Below, piece by piece: positions 1 to 7,148 of a stretch of 14,286 bases of DNA. The notes under the pieces were generated by a model. It did no database searches and was not told the origin of the DNA. It saw nothing but the letters and a program-made list of their open reading frames with translations. Position 1 is the first letter of the stretch; every line of letters begins with the position of its first letter. The DNA is from Methanosarcinales archaeon (lineage in GTDB: Archaea > Halobacteriota > Syntropharchaeia > Alkanophagales > Methanospirareceae): positions 579 through 14,864 of the forward strand of contig JAODGF010000040.1 of assembly GCA_025464645.1 (NCBI GenBank), read 5' to 3'. The position numbers and the translations under genes are program-made.

Positions 1-1447
1 ATTCATCCACTTTTAAATGCTCAGCTCTAAACGACCTTCTGTTACATATCCTCTCTATCACTTCGCGCTGCCTCTCTTTTGCTTCCTCTACTTCCTTTTC
101 TCCAACCTCAAAATAAAATCTCTTCTTCCTTACTCTATCTCTATTCAACTCCCCTTTGTATATTACTACTTCCCCACCCTTCAAAAGATACTCACAACTG
201 CTCAGCCGCTTCTCAAACTCTTCTGCTCTCGTATCTCCGCCTATATCATATATTGCGATATCCGCATCCGCACCTTTACCTAAATGACCTTTATTTCTCA
301 AGCAAAGTTGCTTTGCAGGGTTCGTTCTCGTTATTGCTGCAAGCTCGTATAATGAATATTCAATATCAGGGAAGAACTCCTTATTCATTAGCTCTTTCCT
401 GTTCGCGCTGTTCAGTAACCCTGCGAATATCTTAGGATAAGAGGAAAAGAGGCATCCGTTAGGACTATCGGTGGAAAAAGAGATGAGGCATGAGTTCAAA
501 TATTCTAAGGCTTCCAGCGCAAACTTTTGCGAGTAATACGCCCTTATATCTGCTATCTTCCTCCCTTTTACCTTTGAAAATATCAATGGCTGCTCTAACC
601 CTATATCCACGCTATTGAAATTATTTTCACCCCCAACAGGAACATCATACCCAATTCTCATATCTATATCCTCCCTCGGCGAAGTGCAAAAAATGCCGAG
701 GTCAACTGCCCCTCCCTTCTTTAATATCCTCATCGCCGTTTCGTATCTCTCTTCATTATCCATGCCTGATGCGATATGAGCCAAACAAAAGCCACTTAAA
801 ATATCTGGATTCTCATCTAACAGCTCTGGATACGTCCTCAACTGTATCTGTGGTAATTTTTCTCCCCCGGATTCGATCATCTCATAAAAGAAATTCAAAC
901 ATTTCTTCTCACCTACGTCACGATAAAAAAAACCCCGCTTCGCATATTTCACCCTCACGTCGTATATCTTCACACCTATGGACTTCGTGAGGTCCAAAAG
1001 GAAAAAAATGAGGTCCTTCACGGCGTCCTTATTACCTTCCCTTATCTCCTTATCTACGTCATACAAACTCAGGATAAGGAACGCAGAAGTGTCCACAACA
1101 GGTATGCTGCTGAGCTCATGATGCACGTAATTTGCGGTATTCAAAGTCATTAAAGGCTCGTTTACGTACGTATAGCCCATCCGAGCATAAGCATATCCTA
1201 TCTCATTCACTGTTGGGAATCCCAACGTAAATCTTGTTAAATTCAGCCCATACGTTGCCACATGGCTGTGCACGTCTATCCCGCCAGGCATTACGGCTTT
1301 ATCAGAGGCATCTATTATCTTTGTCGCTTCAGACTCTGTTCTTATTTCGTCCACGATTTTTCCACCTGAAATGAAGATATCCATCTTTTCGCCTTCTATT
1401 CCATTTGCAGGGTCAAAAACCGTGCCATTTTTCAGCCATATATTCAT
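1..1447 (-). CDS. fwdA: Divergent formylmethanofuran dehydrogenase subunit A (FwdA/FmdA-like), partial
   Basis: The frame is open from ATG at 1447 to the window edge (about 482 residues, no stop), so the C-terminus is missing; the family is usually about 570 aa. FwdA is the amidohydrolase-fold subunit that interconverts formate and formylmethanofuran through a binuclear zinc site. Seen: N-terminal beta-sandwich, then GGIDVHSHVA (H60, H62), GYAYARMGYTYV (84-95), GVKIYDV with K160 where a carboxylated lysine is expected, AHIASG (H224), STDSPNG (D327), and the FwdA-like stretch EYSLYELAAITRTNPAK (363-379) followed by GHLGKGADADIAIYD. Odd: the segment matching the usual HLHPNN reads QLRTYP (202-207), so a metal-binding His seems lost, and the usual TDHPNG is TDSPNG. 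Residues after HxH are shortened. It is divergent from iorA and no other fwd subunit is visible. The family call is strong; whether it still acts on formylmethanofuran is uncertain. Confidence 0.85.
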   Translation of the reverse strand, partial: MNIWLKNGTVFDPANGIEGEKMDIFISGGKIVDEIRTESEATKIIDASDKAVMPGGIDVHSHVATYGLNLTRFTLGFPTVNEIGYAYARMGYTYVNEPLMTLNTANYVHHELSSIPVVDTSAFLILSLYDVDKEIREGNKDAVKDLIFFLLDLTKSIGVKIYDVRVKYAKRGFFYRDVGEKKCLNFFYEMIESGGEKLPQIQLRTYPELLDENPDILSGFCLAHIASGMDNEERYETAMRILKKGGAVDLGIFCTSPREDIDMRIGYDVPVGGENNFNSVDIGLEQPLIFSKVKGRKIADIRAYYSQKFALEALEYLNSCLISFSTDSPNGCLFSSYPKIFAGLLNSANRKELMNKEFFPDIEYSLYELAAITRTNPAKQLCLRNKGHLGKGADADIAIYDIGGDTRAEEFEKRLSSCEYLLKGGEVVIYKGELNRDRVRKKRFYFEVGEKEVEEAKERQREVIERICNRRSFRAEHLKVDE

Positions 1448-1460
1448 TTCTGATTAACTG

Positions 1461-1476
1461 AATTATTTATACATGC
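1461..1476. promoter_or_regulatory. Shared TATA-like box for the divergent fwdA-like and iorA genes
   Basis: The 47-bp gap between the two divergent starts holds one AT-rich element, aattatttatacat, which reads as gtataaataatt on the other strand. Its centre is about 21-23 nt from ATG 1447 (minus) and 27 nt from ATG 1495 (plus), the usual archaeal distance from TATA box to transcription start. No Shine-Dalgarno sequence precedes either start, so both transcripts are probably leaderless. This is inference from spacing and composition. Confidence 0.5.
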
Positions 1477-1494
1477 TAAATATCTTACAAAAAG

Positions 1495-3288
1495 ATGATG
1501 GCGAGAGAATATCTGCTTGGAAATGCTGCAATTGCAAGAGGTATCCTCGAAGCAGGAGCGAGCGTTGTTACAAGTTATCCCGGGACACCGGCATCCGAGA
1601 TAGTGGAGACCCTGGCTCCTCTTGCTGAAAAGTATGACCTACATGTGGAGTGGTCGGTCAACGAGAAAGCTGCGTTGGAAGTCGCTATTGGAGCATCATG
1701 GACTGGGACGAGAGCTGCTGCTGTTATGAAACATGTGGGCTTGAACGTTGCCGCGGACCCTTTTATGACGTTGGCATACACAGGAGTGAGGGGTGGGCTC
1801 GTGGTGATCACCTCCGATGACCCGTTTTGCCACTCATCACAGAACGAGCAGGACTCGAGGCGGTATGCCCAGTTTGCCTGCATCCCTTGCTTGGACCCTG
1901 CTGACCCACAAGAGGCAAGAGATATGACCATCTACGCATTTGAGCTCTCGGAGGAGTTGGAATTGCCTGTTCTTCTCAGACCCACTACACGTGTCTCTCA
2001 TGCCAGAGCCGATGTGGATGTAGGCGAAATAAAAAAAACCAGGGCAAAATCGGAGTTCTTGAAGAATCCAGTTAGATGGGTTGCCCTCCCAGCACATGCA
2101 CGACCACGCCATTCCGTGCTTCTCGAGAAACAGGATGAAATCAAGGCATCATTGGAAAAATCGCCCTGGAACCGACTTGTGTTGCGGGGTGAGCTGGGCG
2201 TCATCGCATCAGGGATTTCTGGTCTCTACGCTGAAGAAGCGGTGAAACAGTTGGATGCGGATATTTCTATTCTGCGTATTGGCACCTTTCCACCTCCAGA
2301 CAGTTTATGTTCCGAGTTCATCAGGCATGTCAGCAAGGTGATGGTGATCGAGGAGCTGGAGCCCGTACTGGAAGAATATGTAGAAAGAGCAGCAAGAGAG
2401 CATAATCCTGATCTTGACATCCTCGGCAAGAGGACAGGTCACATTCCGCGGGAGGGAGAACTGGATTCCCGTATAGCCAGAAATGCTATTGCAAACATGG
2501 CTGATCTACCGTTAGTGGAATCGCCATCTCTGAGAGAAGCCGTGGAAATCCTACCACGCAGACCTCCTGCACTCTGCCCCGGGTGTGGTCACAGAGCGGC
2601 ATACTATGCAATGAGGGAAGCCTTCGGGAAGGATGCAATCTTTCCCAGTGATATTGGCTGTTACACGCTGGCTGTGGACATGGGGACCATAGACACTTGT
2701 CTCTGCATGGGTGCCAGCATAACCCTCGCAAGCGGAATCAGGTTTAGTGGGGAGGAGAGGGATATATGCTGCAGTATTGGTGATTCTACTTTTCTGCATA
2801 CCGGACTGCCAGGGTTGCTCAATGCTGCTTACAATAGAGCCAGAATAACTATTGCCATATTGGATAATTCGACCACTGCGATGACCGGGCATCAGCCTCA
2901 CCCCGGAACGGGCGTTACCGCAAGCGGCGATAAGACAAAAGCAGTATCGCTTGCGTCTCTCGCTAAAGCACTGGGGGCAGACTTTGTCGAGATCGTGGAC
3001 CCTTATGATCTCTATGCGACAATCGAAACCTTCAAGAGGGCGAGGGATTATCAGGGGCTATCGGTGGTCATTGCAAAGCAGGTCTGCGTGATAAACGAGA
3101 GACGAGCAGGCATAAGGCGAAAGCCTTTCATGGTTAACGAGAACTGCACTGGCTGCCGTGAGTGCATAGAGTTTGGTTGTCCCGCAATCGAGTTCGAGGA
3201 AGACCGTGCTCGAATCAACTCGCTCTGTACGGGATGCGGGGTATGTGCCCAGATATGTCCCAGTGAAGCCATCGAGGTGGTCAAATGA
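1495..3288 (+). CDS. iorA: Indolepyruvate:ferredoxin oxidoreductase alpha subunit
   Basis: IorA binds thiamine diphosphate and, with IorB, oxidatively decarboxylates aryl-pyruvates (indolepyruvate, phenylpyruvate) to aryl-acetyl-CoA, reducing ferredoxin; the cytosolic enzyme can work in aromatic amino acid breakdown or in the reverse synthetic direction. Seen in 597 residues: pyrimidine-domain motif YPGTPASE (28-35), the NEKA glutamate region (56-59), CPGCGHR (361-367), a TPP/Mg motif GDS (429-431) with the matching N458, and a C-terminal two-cluster ferredoxin domain with Cys runs starting at C551 and C578. The length fits a full IorA. ATG ATG tandem starts at 1495 and 1498 cannot be separated by sequence. 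The stop overlaps the iorB start (ATGA), showing translational coupling. Codons look more GC-rich than in the downstream genes. Confidence 0.95.
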   Translation: MMAREYLLGNAAIARGILEAGASVVTSYPGTPASEIVETLAPLAEKYDLHVEWSVNEKAALEVAIGASWTGTRAAAVMKHVGLNVAADPFMTLAYTGVRGGLVVITSDDPFCHSSQNEQDSRRYAQFACIPCLDPADPQEARDMTIYAFELSEELELPVLLRPTTRVSHARADVDVGEIKKTRAKSEFLKNPVRWVALPAHARPRHSVLLEKQDEIKASLEKSPWNRLVLRGELGVIASGISGLYAEEAVKQLDADISILRIGTFPPPDSLCSEFIRHVSKVMVIEELEPVLEEYVERAAREHNPDLDILGKRTGHIPREGELDSRIARNAIANMADLPLVESPSLREAVEILPRRPPALCPGCGHRAAYYAMREAFGKDAIFPSDIGCYTLAVDMGTIDTCLCMGASITLASGIRFSGEERDICCSIGDSTFLHTGLPGLLNAAYNRARITIAILDNSTTAMTGHQPHPGTGVTASGDKTKAVSLASLAKALGADFVEIVDPYDLYATIETFKRARDYQGLSVVIAKQVCVINERRAGIRRKPFMVNENCTGCRECIEFGCPAIEFEEDRARINSLCTGCGVCAQICPSEAIEVVK

Positions 3289-3887
3289 AGACAAAGACAT
3301 CAGAGTGTGACATCGTTGTGGTAGGTGTTGGCGGGCAGGGAGTGATTCTGATCTCCAGTATAATTGGTAAGGCGGCGCTTAAGGCAGGCTTACCCATAAG
3401 GAGTGCGGAGACGCATGGGATGGCACAGCGTGGAGGCAGTGTGATTAACCACCTCAGGATAGGATGTGTATTTGGTCCAATGGTGCCCGCTGGAGGAGCA
3501 GACATTTTGTTAGCTCTCGAGCCTGCTGAAGCCCTGCGGTATGCCCATTACCTATCTAAAGATGGCGTGGCACTTGTAAACACCAATCCCGTCCTCCCAA
3601 GCACGGTGACTACGGGTCAATCAAGGTATCCATCGTTGGAAGAGATTCTTGCTCCACTGCAGCGAATTTGCAGGGACGTCAAAACAGTTGATGCAACAAA
3701 GCTGGCAGTCAAAGCGGGCAATCCACAGACGATGAACGTCGTGATGCTGGGCGTCCTTTCTAAGTATATTCCACTACGGGAGGAGATGCTCATCGAGTCG
3801 CTCATCGAGTCCGTGCCTGCAAAGTTTATAGAGGTCAACAGACGCGCCTTTGAACTCGGTAAGAGTGAAATGAAAGCTCAAACTTAA
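3285..3887 (+). CDS. iorB: Indolepyruvate:ferredoxin oxidoreductase beta subunit
   Basis: This is the gamma-type 2-oxoacid:ferredoxin oxidoreductase domain that partners IorA. The 200-residue length is typical. Seen: the N-terminal glycine-rich motif VGVGGQGV (13-20), ETHGMAQRGGSV around residues 43-54, which is the hallmark of this family, and ADILLALEPAEALR further on. The start codon overlaps the iorA stop by four bases, so the two are an operon and probably made in equal amounts. The stop codon lies in a TTAA palindrome that also gives the stop of the convergent NTPase gene, so no intergenic space remains for a separate terminator. Confidence 0.95.
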   Translation: MKTKTSECDIVVVGVGGQGVILISSIIGKAALKAGLPIRSAETHGMAQRGGSVINHLRIGCVFGPMVPAGGADILLALEPAEALRYAHYLSKDGVALVNTNPVLPSTVTTGQSRYPSLEEILAPLQRICRDVKTVDATKLAVKAGNPQTMNVVMLGVLSKYIPLREEMLIESLIESVPAKFIEVNRRAFELGKSEMKAQT

Positions 3888-4741
3888 AATTCCAATAACA
3901 AAGGAATTTTTTCCTTTAGACCCTGCATCATCTCACCAGACGTGAATGGAGATGTCTTAACCTCTTTGATGGGTTTTACCAATTCTACTATTCTGGAAGT
4001 TGCGAGCTCTTTCTGTGAATAAGTAGAAGCTGTGAGTTGAACCGCTGTTAGATACTTATCTGGTTCGTATATCGAAATCTGCCCGGGTTTAACACCAAAA
4101 ACAGCGTTCAAATCCTTTAGACCCTTCCAGGGCAGAGCTATATCTGAGTAACTCTCAATGACCAAACAATCGTATTGTTTTTTCATCTCTTTATATACCA
4201 GCTCAACTGCGAGGTCGTAATATCTCTTTGTTAGCCTATTTAGCGTTTCTAAATCCCTGACGTGGTAGATACCAGATGCCTTTGCACGCAATCTTTCCAC
4301 AATTGCATCGTTACATCTATACTCCACTGGCAGTGCTTCGTTCTCCACCACCAGATTCCTTACTCCTTCTTTAAGCCACAGCGTGATGCGGTCGAGGATA
4401 AAATAAGGAATTTGCGTGATTGGATCGATGTGCGGAGGTTCTGCCCACAACCGGTGAAAAGGGTTGATAAACTCTTCTACTATGGCACCTGCATCAGAGC
4501 CAAAAGCCGAAACAGTTTTCAGGAGTTTCGCATCCTTCCCGTAGAGTCGTCCTTGCGATAAAGCTTCATGCACTACATCGTAATCATACCACACGCTATT
4601 ACCAGCTCGTGGCTTGAAGCCGCAGGCATTAAGCCCCTTTTCCTTTAAGTAAGCCAGTAACGCCCGCGCAAGACTCGTCTTCCCTGCATCCTTCTCTTTC
4701 AGTCCCACAATCAAAATCTGCAATCTTTCTTTCTTTGTCAT
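3884..4741 (-). CDS. P-loop NTPase of the dethiobiotin-synthetase/MinD-like class, function unknown
   Basis: A predicted nucleotide-hydrolysing protein of about 285 residues. Seen: a strand ending in Walker A GLKEKDAGKTS (13-23), then GFKPRAG (about 41-47), a pattern also found after the P-loop in dethiobiotin synthetase and CobQ-like enzymes, and YDCLVIESYSDIALP (in the 200-220 region), a Walker B-like strand with an acidic end. No membrane segment or metal-binding Cys set is seen. I prefer ATG at 4741, which directly follows a purine-rich gaggag, over the TTG at 4786 that would add 15 residues and lies upstream of the likely transcription start. It ends tail-to-tail with iorB and is divergent from the Gate-domain protein. 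The substrate is not known; a cofactor-related ligase or a regulatory ATPase are both possible. Confidence 0.75.
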   Translation of the reverse strand: MTKKERLQILIVGLKEKDAGKTSLARALLAYLKEKGLNACGFKPRAGNSVWYDYDVVHEALSQGRLYGKDAKLLKTVSAFGSDAGAIVEEFINPFHRLWAEPPHIDPITQIPYFILDRITLWLKEGVRNLVVENEALPVEYRCNDAIVERLRAKASGIYHVRDLETLNRLTKRYYDLAVELVYKEMKKQYDCLVIESYSDIALPWKGLKDLNAVFGVKPGQISIYEPDKYLTAVQLTASTYSQKELATSRIVELVKPIKEVKTSPFTSGEMMQGLKEKIPLLLEF

Positions 4742-4767
4742 CTCCTCGCTGCCTGTGGCAAATAAGT

Positions 4768-4812
4768 AAGTATAATATTTCTTCAAAGCAAAGTGATAAA
4801 TTATTTATAGGA
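4768..4812. promoter_or_regulatory. Divergent promoter region with two TATA-like boxes
   Basis: Two AT-rich boxes are seen. The element tataatattt at 4771-4780 is about 35-40 nt before ATG 4814 and could drive the plus-strand Gate gene with a very short leader. The element ctataaataattta on the minus strand (4797-4810) would start transcription near 4780, upstream of ATG 4741 and downstream of the alternative TTG 4786, which supports the ATG start for the NTPase. Prediction by spacing only. Confidence 0.4.
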
Positions 4813-4813
4813 A

Positions 4814-5749
4814 ATGAACATAGCGATTTATTTAGTTAAAGCGGTAATTCTCATTACTGCCGGCGTGATAATTGCGAATATCGTGCTCGAAAGTAACTGG
4901 CTAAGGAATTTATCTCCACTGATAAGACCTTTTTGCCGTGCATCCAACCTACCAAAAGAATGTGTACTTTCGCTTTTTGCCTCCTTTTTTAATCCAACCG
5001 CGGGGAAATCAACTCTGGCGGGCTTCTACCATGAGGGTAAAATCGGAGATAAGGAAACGATACTCACGGTGATGATGTGCACCTTTCCCATAGTGGTAGG
5101 TGAATCGCTGCTCAGGGTGCAGGCACCTATCGCACTCGTACTTTTAGGTCCATTCATTGGCAGTATTTACATCTCTCTAAATCTTTTCTCCGCTTTTCTA
5201 CAGACTTTTGCCGCTTTCATTTATTCCAAATCCCGCTTTCCGCCTCAAAAGGATGTAGAAGAGGAGATAAATGTCGCTATTCACGAGATAGCGCAAGACC
5301 CGAGCGAGCATTTGAAAACGGCATTAAAAAAATCGTTTAACACGTTAAAAAAGATAATATCAATCATGGTGATAGCATTTTTAGCCGTTGATCTGCTGTT
5401 CAGGTTCGAGTTGATGAACTATATCAGTTTATTCTTTGAACCGATTTTAAGGGTATTAGATTTACCAGGGGAATGTATAACCGCACTCATTGCGGATTTA
5501 GCCCATTTCTCCGCGGGATACGCCACTGTCGCTGCTCTACTGACTAAAGGTGTGATAACCGCGAAACAAGCTATTTTAACCCTCCTGATTGGAAGTATGT
5601 TAATTATAACTCTGGTATATCTGAAATATAGCCTTTCCATGTATATATCCCTGTTTGGAAAGCTTGGAGTGAAAATAACGGTTATAAATTACATGGGTAG
5701 TGTGATTTCAAAGTGCATCATAATTCTCCTGGTGGTAATATTAATGTGA
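4814..5749 (+). CDS. Nucleoside-recognition (Gate) domain membrane protein with internal duplication
   Basis: An integral membrane protein of 311 residues. Hydrophobic segments are seen near 5-25, 82-98, 104-136, 181-197, 222-240, 252-270 and 292-311. The chain is an internal repeat: residues 32-95 (with LPKECVLSLFASF and FNPTAGKSTLAG) align with 203-266 (with LPGECITALIADL and HFSAGYATVAALL), so it carries two Gate-like units joined by a charged cytosolic linker (about 140-180). Gate domains occur in nucleoside transporters, FeoB and spore-maturation proteins; archaeal stand-alone members are mostly uncharacterised. The conserved NPTAGKS is not a proper Walker A in this membrane setting. It is divergent from the P-loop NTPase, which may or may not be a partner. 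Transport of a small solute is inferred from the family only. Confidence 0.8.
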   Translation: MNIAIYLVKAVILITAGVIIANIVLESNWLRNLSPLIRPFCRASNLPKECVLSLFASFFNPTAGKSTLAGFYHEGKIGDKETILTVMMCTFPIVVGESLLRVQAPIALVLLGPFIGSIYISLNLFSAFLQTFAAFIYSKSRFPPQKDVEEEINVAIHEIAQDPSEHLKTALKKSFNTLKKIISIMVIAFLAVDLLFRFELMNYISLFFEPILRVLDLPGECITALIADLAHFSAGYATVAALLTKGVITAKQAILTLLIGSMLIITLVYLKYSLSMYISLFGKLGVKITVINYMGSVISKCIIILLVVILM

Positions 5750-5772
5750 ACCTTTTTTGCTTCCCAAAACAC

Positions 5773-5785
5773 TAAAAAATATAAG
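5773..5785 (+). promoter_or_regulatory. TATA-like box before the DUF4258-like gene
   Basis: The element taaaaaatataag is centred about 23 nt before ATG 5802, fitting a leaderless archaeal transcript. It argues against the upstream TTG at 5757 as the start, since that codon would lie before the box. Confidence 0.45.
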
Positions 5786-5801
5786 TCAAGTCAAAGAAGG
5801 G

Positions 5802-6227
5802 ATGTCCAATAAAATAAAAGTAATAATAACCAGACATGCGGTAGAGAGATTGTTTGAAAGAAGACTGGCGTGGTATCGAAAAATATCAGGAGATGTTGTG
5901 GCTAATACTATTGTGAATGTTATTCGTTCCGGGAAATGTCTGGAGAGGAAGAAAAGAAGGGATGGCGATGAAGTGGTCAGTATGCGCTTTTCCACGAGCA
6001 AATATACCATTTGCTGCACAAAGGTGAACGATACATTGATTGTCACAACGATAATGAACACAAAGGGGATGACAGAAGAATACAGAAAGGCGATAAAGTT
6101 GTACTCAAAAGAGTCGCCTTGTAAGGGGGTAACATTTATCGTATCAAATCCGGTAAAAGAGATAGAGAGGTGGATGAGAGAATGGGCGCAAGGGGATACG
6201 GAAAAGCAAGCGGTGCTGGGACGGTAA
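5802..6227 (+). CDS. Small basic protein resembling DUF4258 / BECR-fold RNase-toxin relatives
   Basis: A 141-residue protein of uncertain role. The N-terminal pattern ITRHAVERLFERR (9-21; H12, R16, R20), a following helix with VVANTIVNVIRSG, and two later strands KYTICCTKV and TLIVTTIMNT resemble the DUF4258 layout (HaxeRxxeR, helix, then antiparallel strands), a family within the barnase/EndoU/colicin/RelE-like group. I infer this from pattern only. No antitoxin-like gene is adjacent. A TTG at 5757 would add 15 residues but lies before the TATA-like box. The last 46 nt overlap the shikimate kinase start in another frame, so its final residues (AQGDTEKQAVLGR) are probably not under family constraint. 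It could equally be a harmless conserved archaeal protein. Confidence 0.6.
   Translation: MSNKIKVIITRHAVERLFERRLAWYRKISGDVVANTIVNVIRSGKCLERKKRRDGDEVVSMRFSTSKYTICCTKVNDTLIVTTIMNTKGMTEEYRKAIKLYSKESPCKGVTFIVSNPVKEIERWMREWAQGDTEKQAVLGR
6166..6172 (+). promoter_or_regulatory. Ribosome binding site for shikimate kinase
   Basis: The purine-rich agaggtg lies 9 nt before ATG 6182 and contains GAGGTG, complementary to the archaeal 16S rRNA end. It favours ATG 6182 over the in-frame GTG at 6170, which overlaps this site. It is inside the coding region of the upstream gene. Confidence 0.55.
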
Positions 6228-7102
6228 TAAATGCAATAGCAACCCACAAAGGGTCTGCTTTTGGCATAGATTTATGGACGTATGCGGAAGTGGAGCTCGG
6301 TGATGATTTCAGAGGCATAGGGGGGGAGATAGAGTTGGAAGGAGAAAGGGAAACAGGTGCTGATACAAGATTGATAGAGAGATGTGTGGAGTCGGTGCTC
6401 AGGAAGTTTGATTTGCCATTACGAGGCTATGTGAAGACGAGAAGCGAGATACCGATTGGAAGTGGGTTAAAGAGCAGCAGTGCAGCGGCAAATGCGGCTG
6501 TGATTGCTACGCTGGATGCGATCGGAGTCCAAGCGAAAGAGGAAATGGATGTGCTGGACGCGATAAGAATGGGAGTGAATGCTGCTCTAGACGTTGGCGT
6601 GTCAATAACAGGAGCCTTTGACGATGCCTGTGCTTCTTTGCTCGGTGGATTTGTAATAACAGACAACAAAAAGAGGGAGTTGATAAAGAGGGTGGAGAAG
6701 GATTTTGAGGTTCTCGTTCTCGTTCCGGGAAAAAAAGCATTTACTGCCGATACGGATGTGAAAAGGTCGAGATTAATAGCTCCATGGGTGGATATTGCGT
6801 ATAAATTGGCGTTAGAAGAGAGATTCGAGGAGGCAATGACGTTAAATGGTTTTTTATATTGTGCGGCATTGAATTTTAGCTCTGAGCCAATGGTGAAGGC
6901 GTTAGAATGCGGCGTGAAGGGAGTGAGCTTATCGGGGACGGGTCCGTCTTTTGTTGCTTTGGTGGATGCGGAGAAGGGAGCGCGATTAGGTGAGGCATGG
7001 AATAATATGGGAGTTGAAGGGAAGATAATAAAAGTGAAGGTAAACAATCAGACGATGCTAACCACGAGATTACGCAGATTTTCACGAGAAATAATAATGT
7101 AA
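6182..7102 (+). CDS. aroK: Archaeal-type (GHMP) shikimate kinase
   Basis: This enzyme phosphorylates shikimate to shikimate-3-phosphate with ATP in chorismate synthesis. Archaea use a GHMP-superfamily protein unrelated to bacterial AroK. Seen in 306 residues: N-terminal GYGKASGAGTVINAIATHKG followed by AFGID (5-30), the ATP loop IPIGSGLKSSSAAANA (90-105), VSITGAFDDACASLLGG mid-protein, and the C-terminal motif GVSLSGTGPSFVALV (about 246-260). The ATG at 6182 is chosen for its spaced GAGGTG; GTG at 6170 would add four residues. It overlaps the upstream gene by 46 nt. The final residues LTTRLRRFSREIIM are encoded by a dispersed repeat copy (7059-7090) rather than by family sequence; native homology probably ends around VKVNNQT. 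Aromatic synthesis also fits the presence of iorAB. Confidence 0.92.
   Translation: MGARGYGKASGAGTVINAIATHKGSAFGIDLWTYAEVELGDDFRGIGGEIELEGERETGADTRLIERCVESVLRKFDLPLRGYVKTRSEIPIGSGLKSSSAAANAAVIATLDAIGVQAKEEMDVLDAIRMGVNAALDVGVSITGAFDDACASLLGGFVITDNKKRELIKRVEKDFEVLVLVPGKKAFTADTDVKRSRLIAPWVDIAYKLALEERFEEAMTLNGFLYCAALNFSSEPMVKALECGVKGVSLSGTGPSFVALVDAEKGARLGEAWNNMGVEGKIIKVKVNNQTMLTTRLRRFSREIIM
7059..7090 (+). repeat. Dispersed repeat, family 1, copy A (inside 3' end of aroK)
   Basis: The stretch reads taaccacgagattacgcag followed by attttcacgagaa. It matches the copies at 8055-8083, 8150-8176 (opposite strand) and 10083-10117 (opposite strand) in the ccacaga-ttacacagatt pattern. It is translated as the C-terminal tail of shikimate kinase. 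Confidence 0.7.
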
Positions 7103-7148
7103 GTCACTTTATCCTGTATTAATCCAAAATCTTGTATACAAATACATT

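Noticed and set aside
60..76. CPGCGH-like or NPTAGKS motif in the Gate protein as an ATP-binding loop (protein residues)
   Set aside because: The FNPTAGKS stretch sits in a membrane-embedded duplicated unit and the matching second copy reads HFSAGYA, so it is a Gate-domain feature and not a P-loop.
17..435. Two plus-strand open frames near the left edge
   Set aside because: They are antisense to the FwdA-like frame that runs open from 1447 to the edge with family motifs throughout.
5802..6227. Toxin-antitoxin module
   Set aside because: The DUF4258-like pattern is weak and no small antitoxin-like gene lies next to it; the neighbours are a membrane protein and shikimate kinase.
5786..6247. 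Minus-strand open frame of 153 codons
   Set aside because: It is antisense to the DUF4258-like gene, has a hydrophobic low-complexity product and no promoter-like site; the plus-strand frame has a TATA-like box and a family-like pattern.
6427..7047. Long minus-strand open frame of 206 codons
   Set aside because: It lies wholly inside the shikimate kinase gene, which has clear GHMP motifs. The antisense product is low-complexity, rich in Ser/Ala/Phe, and has no recognisable motif.
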